Positions 59,189 through 64,000 of a stretch of 64,000 nt of DNA are shown here, one piece after another (positions within the stretch are counted from its first letter, which is position 1; the number at the start of each line of letters is the position of its first letter). The notes beneath the pieces are model-generated. The model was not told the origin of the DNA, ran no database searches, and saw only the letters and a list, made by a program, of their open reading frames with translations. Origin of the DNA: an uncultured Draconibacterium sp. Lineage in GTDB: Bacteria; Bacteroidota; Bacteroidia; Bacteroidales; Prolixibacteraceae. The stretch spans positions 5,142,501 through 5,206,500 of the forward strand of contig NZ_OY781884.1 of the NCBI RefSeq assembly GCF_963677155.1, given 5' to 3'. Both the position numbers and the translations under genes were made by a program.

Positions 59189-59194
59189 CCTCCT
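59189..59194 (-). promoter_or_regulatory. Strong Shine-Dalgarno sequence of hsp20
   Basis: AGGAGG (minus strand) lies 7 bases before the ATG of hsp20. Most genes in the window show no such site, so this points to high translation of the chaperone. Confidence 0.75.
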
Positions 59195-59432
59195 AATATT
59201 TTTAATTCTCTTGTTAAAATTTTGTTTTCAAATTACTGCTTGCCATAAATCAATTCCTGTTCCAACAAACTTTTCCTACCGATCTTGTCATTTTTGCCCC
59301 ATAGAACAATGTCAAGTTGACCGATTTATTGTTTTTGTATGCAAATATGTCATGTCGGCTAATTTTATGGATATATACTCAATAGCAATCAGAGCTGAAA
59401 ATATTGTTACCTTTGCGCAAAATTTTCCAGAA

Positions 59433-60125
59433 ATGAGGATTGATATTATAACAGTTTTGCCGGAAATTATTGAGAGTCCGTTTCAACATTCCATAATTAA
59501 GCGGGCACAGGATAAAGGACTGACAGAAATCCATATTCATAATTTACGCGATTATTCGGAAGACAAACACCGACGTGTTGATGATTATTCGTTTGGCAAA
59601 GGCGCAGGCATGGTAATGGCAATTCAACCGATTGAAAAAGCCATTGAAACATTAAAAGCTGAGCGCGATTATGATGAGATAATTTTCACTACACCTGATG
59701 GAGAAGTTTTTGATCAACAAGAAGCAAATAAACTCTCGCTAAAGAAGAATTTAATCATTCTTTGTGGTCATTATAAAGGCATTGATCAGCGAATTCGGGA
59801 CACTTACATCACAAAAGAAATTTCGGTTGGCGATTTTGTGTTAACCGGTGGCGAACTTGCCGCAGCAATAATAACTGATGCCGTTGTTCGCCTTTTGCCT
59901 GGTGTACTTTCAGATGAAACCTCTGCCCTCACCGATTCATTCCAGGACTACCTGTTAAGTCCCCCCATTTATACACGTCCGGCTGAATATAAAGGCATGA
60001 AAGTTCCTGAAGTTTTACGCAGTGGGAACGATAAACTGGTTGACGACTGGAAACATGATCAAGCCATTAAACGCACAAAAAAATTACGCCCCGATTTGTA
60101 TAAAAAATACTTAGGAGAAGAATAA
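59433..60125 (+). CDS. trmD: tRNA (guanine-N1)-methyltransferase
   Basis: This 230-residue SPOUT methyltransferase makes m1G37 in tRNAs and prevents frameshifting. Its trefoil-knot SAM site is visible: [15 protein letters not shown] and [18 protein letters not shown]. The N-terminus is [17 protein letters not shown] and the linker is [20 protein letters not shown]. The start is at ATG 59433, which matches the family; the open frame reaches back to 59211 without homology. The length is normal. The M14-type peptidase gene follows after 3 bp, so the pair is co-transcribed, although the functions are unrelated. Confidence 0.97.
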   Translation: MRIDIITVLPEIIESPFQHSIIKRAQDKGLTEIHIHNLRDYSEDKHRRVDDYSFGKGAGMVMAIQPIEKAIETLKAERDYDEIIFTTPDGEVFDQQEANKLSLKKNLIILCGHYKGIDQRIRDTYITKEISVGDFVLTGGELAAAIITDAVVRLLPGVLSDETSALTDSFQDYLLSPPIYTRPAEYKGMKVPEVLRSGNDKLVDDWKHDQAIKRTKKLRPDLYKKYLGEE

Positions 60126-60128
60126 TTG

Positions 60129-60755
60129 ATGAGTGATAATCCAACCAACACAATTGAATTAATTAAGAAACCTTCGAATAAAGTACACGCTAAAACAATA
60201 CTTATAATTGGCGTTTTTCATGGCGAGGAACCTCAGGGCGAATTTGTGATCAAAAGATATCTTGAAAACGGAAATCTTTCTGACACTAAGAATCACCTGT
60301 TTTTTATTCCCTGTTTAAATCCCTGGGGGAAAGAGCGCGGCGTTCGTGTAAATCAAAACGGTGTTGATTTAAACCGCAATTACCCCACTAAAAATTGGAT
60401 TGAAACCGAAAAAAATGAATATTACTCCGGGAAGCATGCTGCTTCGGAAATTACAACCCGCCAAATGACCGAATTACTGGATAATTTAAAACCCGACATT
60501 ATACTTACGCTGCACGCCCCTTTAAAATGCGTTAATTATGATGGCCCGGCAAAAAAGCTAGCAGAAAAAATTGCTGAATTCTGCAATTATCCGGTGGTTG
60601 CTGATTTGGGTTATCCTACGCCAGGCTCTTTTGGAACCTACTGCGGAGTAGAGCGAAATATTCCAACCATTACGCTGGAATATGACGACATGGAAGATTA
60701 CGAAAGTATTTATAAGAAAACAGAAAAAGTTTTTGACTGGCTGGCTGGTTATTAG
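60129..60755 (+). CDS. M14-family zinc carboxypeptidase, MpaA-like
   Basis: This is a 208-residue small M14-type metallopeptidase. Zinc ligands are His and Glu in GVFHGEEPQGEF and His in ILTLHAP. Substrate-binding Arg/Asn are in GVDLNRNYPTKNW, and the catalytic Glu is in PTITLEYDD. The compact size and GVFHGEEPQ resemble murein-peptide amidase A, which trims gamma-D-Glu-diaminopimelate from recycled muropeptides; this substrate is inferred. There is no signal peptide, so it is cytoplasmic, fitting cell-wall recycling. ATG 60129 is preferred over the TTG directly before it. It is 3 bp after trmD. Confidence 0.85.
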   Translation: MSDNPTNTIELIKKPSNKVHAKTILIIGVFHGEEPQGEFVIKRYLENGNLSDTKNHLFFIPCLNPWGKERGVRVNQNGVDLNRNYPTKNWIETEKNEYYSGKHAASEITTRQMTELLDNLKPDIILTLHAPLKCVNYDGPAKKLAEKIAEFCNYPVVADLGYPTPGSFGTYCGVERNIPTITLEYDDMEDYESIYKKTEKVFDWLAGY

Positions 60756-60780
60756 TTTAGTTCTTCAAACTTCGGAGCTT

Positions 60781-63630
60781 TTAAAACCTTCTGCAAATTC
60801 CACGATAGGCACAGTACTCACACTTTTTATCGTGCTCTGTTTGCGAGAACTCGTTTTCCTCCGAAAATATTTCAGAAACTAAACCGGCCAATTCACCTTC
60901 AAATTCTTCAGCAACTTCATCAAAGAAAAAGTCTTTATTGCTCATCTTTACTGCTGCCTCAAAATTTTCGGCAAACAAACTTCGAAGCGGATAAATGGCT
61001 GCCTGAATTTCAGCCGAACTCGTTTCTTTGGCTAATCCCCACGAATAAATCAGAGCTTGTAAAATCTCCTTTTTAGGATCTTTCGCATCACGCACAAAAA
61101 GATCTTCAATTTTATAAAACTTTGTAGTTTTTACATTTCCGGTTTTATAGTCTAGCACCCGGGTTACGCCATCAGCATGGTCAACCCGGTCGATCATACC
61201 ACCAACACATATTTTATTATCGCCAGCATTTATCCATCTTTTATAGCGCTGTTCCAGACTAACAACAGTAAATGGCGCCATTTTCTTATCAATTCTCAAA
61301 AGCTGTCGCAAATAAGTTATGGCATTTTCGAAAATCAGCAAGGTTTTTCCTTCCAGCTTTATTTCTCCTTTTAACGGAAGTTTCTTTTTCAAATAATGTA
61401 CAGCAATCTGTTTGGTTACTTCATTTTCCAGCCATATACGGTCTTTCTGAATTTTCTCGATATTACTTTTTTCAACTACCCGCCCTACATAGGGCTTATA
61501 TAACTCTTCTAAAGTATCGTGAAAAATATTTCCAAAAACAACTCCGTCAATTTCTTCTTTCACTTCCTCGGGCTCGGGCAAACGAACCACATACTGATAG
61601 TAAAATTTCAACTTACAATTCAGGTAGGTATTAATTGCACTTGGTGAAAGCGGATGATCCTCCGAATTATTAGCCAGCAATTTCGCTACTATTTCTTTCG
61701 AACTTTTTATGCGAATATTCTCTGCCGGATCGTTGGAAAACGAAAAATCGAGGTTCATCATTGCCGGTTTATGCACCGAGTCGTATTGCAACTGATAACC
61801 ATAACGGCTGAGTTCACCGGTTCCAATTCCCTCTTTCACCACACTATAGGTAGACGTAATATTTTTTGCCCGCTGAATAAGACGATAGAAATAATAGGCA
61901 TACATAGCGTCCTGCTCATCAATACCCGGCAATCCAAATCCCAAACGAATATTAAATGGAATAAACGACGGTGCCGTAAATTTTCGTGGCCATTTATTTT
62001 CATTCAGGCCAAGAATAATCAGGTTTTCAAAATCAAGACAACGGGTTTCCAAAATCCCCATCACCTGCATGCCGCTCAAAGGTTCTCCTTCAAAAGCCAC
62101 CGAAACCTGCCCAAGATACTGCGAAAAAAGCCTGAAATAAACAGCCTCGCTAATTTCACGCTGCTGCTCACTCAACACATCATCAACAACGGCTTTTAGC
62201 TTTTCAATCGCTTGATAAATGGAATAGATCAGCTCCAACAGCATCGCATTGTCAATTTCAGTATCTTTTAAATGACCATAAAAAGCAGCAAGCACATTTA
62301 AAAAGTACTCGCTGTAATCCGCTGTTTTTTCCGGCAGTGTAAATATTTGTTTGTGCAATGGAGAGAAATTAATTTCGGCCAGTGGCACCGTAATTCGGTT
62401 GTAATTTTTCAACTGGTTAATGTACCTTTTACAAGCCTCACTCGCAGTGTCGCCCAGCAACTGATGATTTAAAACATCGGTTACATAACGATAATAAGCC
62501 ACATAATTATCGTCTTCTTTTCGTTTGTTCTTCAGCAGTGTTACCAGTAACATTAAAAAGCCATAAACCACAGAATTACGCACCGAATACCCCATTGTAA
62601 CATTTACCTTGTCGATATTTGCGGGGACTGCTCCCAGTGCTGAAAACAACAAACTTTCATCGGCTAACACAATCGCTGTATTGTCAAACTCCTTTTTATA
62701 TGACTTTTTTGTTTCGTCCAGAAAATTAGGAATCTGTTGCGCCTGCCCGTATACCGACGAAACAGCAACCATTTTCATGTTTTTTGGTTTGGATAAACAA
62801 GTTTTATCCAGGTTAAAACTTTCAGGTTGAGGAAATTCAATCAGGTTGCTTCGTAAAAAATGACCTGCTTCATTTTGTTTATCGCTAAGATACGATTCGT
62901 CGAAATCCCATAAAAACTCAGCCTTTCCCAAACTTTGCAGATGTTTGAAGAATTTTTTCTCGCATGCGTTTAGAGCATTTAATCCTACGATATAATATTT
63001 TTTAAAAGGAAATTCTTTTTCTTCACTTTCCAGATTTTCAGCCACTTCCCGATCCTGCATCCCGGGATAAGCCAGTTGTTTTTCGACCAGCTGCTGTTTA
63101 AAATCCTGGTAAACGGGATACAACTTATCCCAAATGGATATATATTTTTCCTTAAACCCCATTTTATCCACAACCGCCATACTTCCCCAAAACTGCTCCA
63201 GCGCCTTTTTCTGCTCATCGGTGAGGTAATCAAAAACCGATTCAATCTCTTTCAGATCAGAAATATTGGTAAACAGATCTTTGGCTTTTACGAGGTAACG
63301 ATCGATATCGTTAAAATCGGCCAGCAGAATTTCTCCCCAAAAATAGAATTCATCAAAGGTTTCGGTGGTTTTAGTATGTTTTAGAAATACATCATAAAGT
63401 AAAGAAATCAGCTGTAGTTTCTCGCCTTTTTGCATGGACGAATACGATGCCATCAATTCATTTATCGTGGTCGTATTGGGGCCAATAGCCGCACCAGCAA
63501 CAGTTTTCTGCAGATAATGAGTAAAAAAAACACCCGCTCTGCGGTTAGGAAAAACCACACAAATATCCTTTAACTCGTTTTGATGTTTTTGATAAATAAA
63601 TTTGGCGCATTGCGAGAGAAATCGTTCCAT
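60781..63630 (-). CDS. AddB-like PD-(D/E)XK nuclease/helicase-related protein
   Basis: This 949-residue protein has the plan of the AddB subunit of the AddAB recombination nuclease. The N-terminal half is an inactivated helicase-like region; no Walker A lysine loop is seen (VVFPNRRAGVFFTHYL instead). Residues ~650-949 are a RecB-like nuclease: SAINTYLNCKLKFYYQYVVR, FHDTLEELYKPYVG and the active-site strand VLDYKTGNVK (Asp...Lys). The C-terminus has three Cys in KKCEYCAYRGICRRF, which with the Cys in LNCKLK would make the 4Fe-4S staple of AddB. It would process double-strand breaks with an AddA partner, which is not in the window. Confidence 0.88.
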   Translation of the reverse strand: MERFLSQCAKFIYQKHQNELKDICVVFPNRRAGVFFTHYLQKTVAGAAIGPNTTTINELMASYSSMQKGEKLQLISLLYDVFLKHTKTTETFDEFYFWGEILLADFNDIDRYLVKAKDLFTNISDLKEIESVFDYLTDEQKKALEQFWGSMAVVDKMGFKEKYISIWDKLYPVYQDFKQQLVEKQLAYPGMQDREVAENLESEEKEFPFKKYYIVGLNALNACEKKFFKHLQSLGKAEFLWDFDESYLSDKQNEAGHFLRSNLIEFPQPESFNLDKTCLSKPKNMKMVAVSSVYGQAQQIPNFLDETKKSYKKEFDNTAIVLADESLLFSALGAVPANIDKVNVTMGYSVRNSVVYGFLMLLVTLLKNKRKEDDNYVAYYRYVTDVLNHQLLGDTASEACKRYINQLKNYNRITVPLAEINFSPLHKQIFTLPEKTADYSEYFLNVLAAFYGHLKDTEIDNAMLLELIYSIYQAIEKLKAVVDDVLSEQQREISEAVYFRLFSQYLGQVSVAFEGEPLSGMQVMGILETRCLDFENLIILGLNENKWPRKFTAPSFIPFNIRLGFGLPGIDEQDAMYAYYFYRLIQRAKNITSTYSVVKEGIGTGELSRYGYQLQYDSVHKPAMMNLDFSFSNDPAENIRIKSSKEIVAKLLANNSEDHPLSPSAINTYLNCKLKFYYQYVVRLPEPEEVKEEIDGVVFGNIFHDTLEELYKPYVGRVVEKSNIEKIQKDRIWLENEVTKQIAVHYLKKKLPLKGEIKLEGKTLLIFENAITYLRQLLRIDKKMAPFTVVSLEQRYKRWINAGDNKICVGGMIDRVDHADGVTRVLDYKTGNVKTTKFYKIEDLFVRDAKDPKKEILQALIYSWGLAKETSSAEIQAAIYPLRSLFAENFEAAVKMSNKDFFFDEVAEEFEGELAGLVSEIFSEENEFSQTEHDKKCEYCAYRGICRRF

Positions 63631-64000
63631 ACTTCAGTTCATCGTTCAGGGCTTAAAGTTCATAGTTTAGCGTGAATAAACAAGAAATTGATGCAATAAA
63701 ATTTTCTTAAATTAGAACTTTCTTTATAAGTTCGGATTTAAAATGACAAGCAAAAAGAATCATATTTCAATATCACAAAATCGCATTTTCAGACCTATCA
63801 GCAAGAACGAACAAACAAAAATACAGATAGATCTTTGATGCGCTAATAAATATGTATTACATATTTATTCCAGATATAGAATATTCATAAAGTCAAAATT
63901 TGCCAAACAAATATTCCTGTAATATTACCCACTTTTCTTCACCCAGCTTCTTTATTTTATTCACAATAGACTATAAAAGAGCGCATTATAAATATAAAGA
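63631..64000. other. Noncoding DNA at the right edge
   Basis: The last 370 bp contain no convincing gene on either strand. The DNA is AT-rich. It presumably contains the promoter of the AddB-like gene and the start of whatever lies beyond. A TATGTATTACATATTTATT stretch near 63,850 is only loosely like the TACATTTGTA motif. Confidence 0.5.

Overview
The window looks like a chromosome segment of a Bacteroidota bacterium, probably a marine or sediment Marinilabiliales/Prolixibacteraceae-type organism (lineage is inference). Supporting signs are AT-rich DNA, weak ribosome binding sites, a TonB-dependent receptor beside a LytS/LytTR pair, a pyrG-yidC pair, a fused E1 alpha/beta 2-oxoacid dehydrogenase, and M56/BlaI/TonB genes.

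There are two contrasting halves. Positions 1 to about 33,700 are accessory DNA: single genes or gene pairs separated by imperfect palindromes of about 110-140 bp. These repeats have AAC...GTT-type ends, start within a few bases of one gene's stop codon and end shortly before the next start. They share conserved core sequence and are oriented with the genes: plus strand up to about 17.6 kb, minus strand from 17.8 to about 30.5 kb. The layout resembles an integron cassette array or a cluster of attC sites lacking an integrase, but the terminal boxes (GCCAAC / GTTGGC) are not the canonical attC boxes and no integrase is visible. Cargo includes two GNAT acetyltransferases, two alpha/beta hydrolases, a SAM methyltransferase, lipoproteins, beta-barrel proteins, an S41 protease, a choline-kinase-like enzyme, an exported M3 peptidase, a GH43 xylosidase, a SIMPL protein, an amidohydrolase with an AraC regulator, and a TonB receptor/LytS/LytTR operon. 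Many pieces are decayed: truncated acetyltransferase, DUF6544-like, GyrI-like and IS110 fragments, a membrane-protein gene with an internal deletion, and a frameshifted transglutaminase-like gene. An intact IS3-family element (717-2023) sits exactly in one cassette junction.

At 33,710-33,733 there is a bare 3' end of a tRNA gene (probably tRNA-Pro) followed by a hairpin. This is what a tRNA-integrated island leaves at its far end, so the accessory half is probably a genomic island whose other end lies to the left of the window.

From 34.4 kb on the genes look like core genome: TetR regulator and porin; pyrG-yidC; an E2, fused E1 and flavodoxin operon; pyrK-pyrD; a small XRE regulator within a long noncoding stretch rich in a TACATTTGTA motif; a large metallopeptidase/propeller/barrel protein; a membrane protein, a LuxR regulator and a TPR protein; the blaI-like, M56-TonB and two TonB genes with candidate operators (ACTAA-N4-TTAGT); a nitrilase-family amidase; Hsp20; trmD with an M14-type peptidase; and an AddB-like nuclease. 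Most are on the minus strand in short operons ending in recognisable hairpin terminators.

The most interesting item is the cassette array and its repeat family. All assignments come from reading the sequence; no database search was run.
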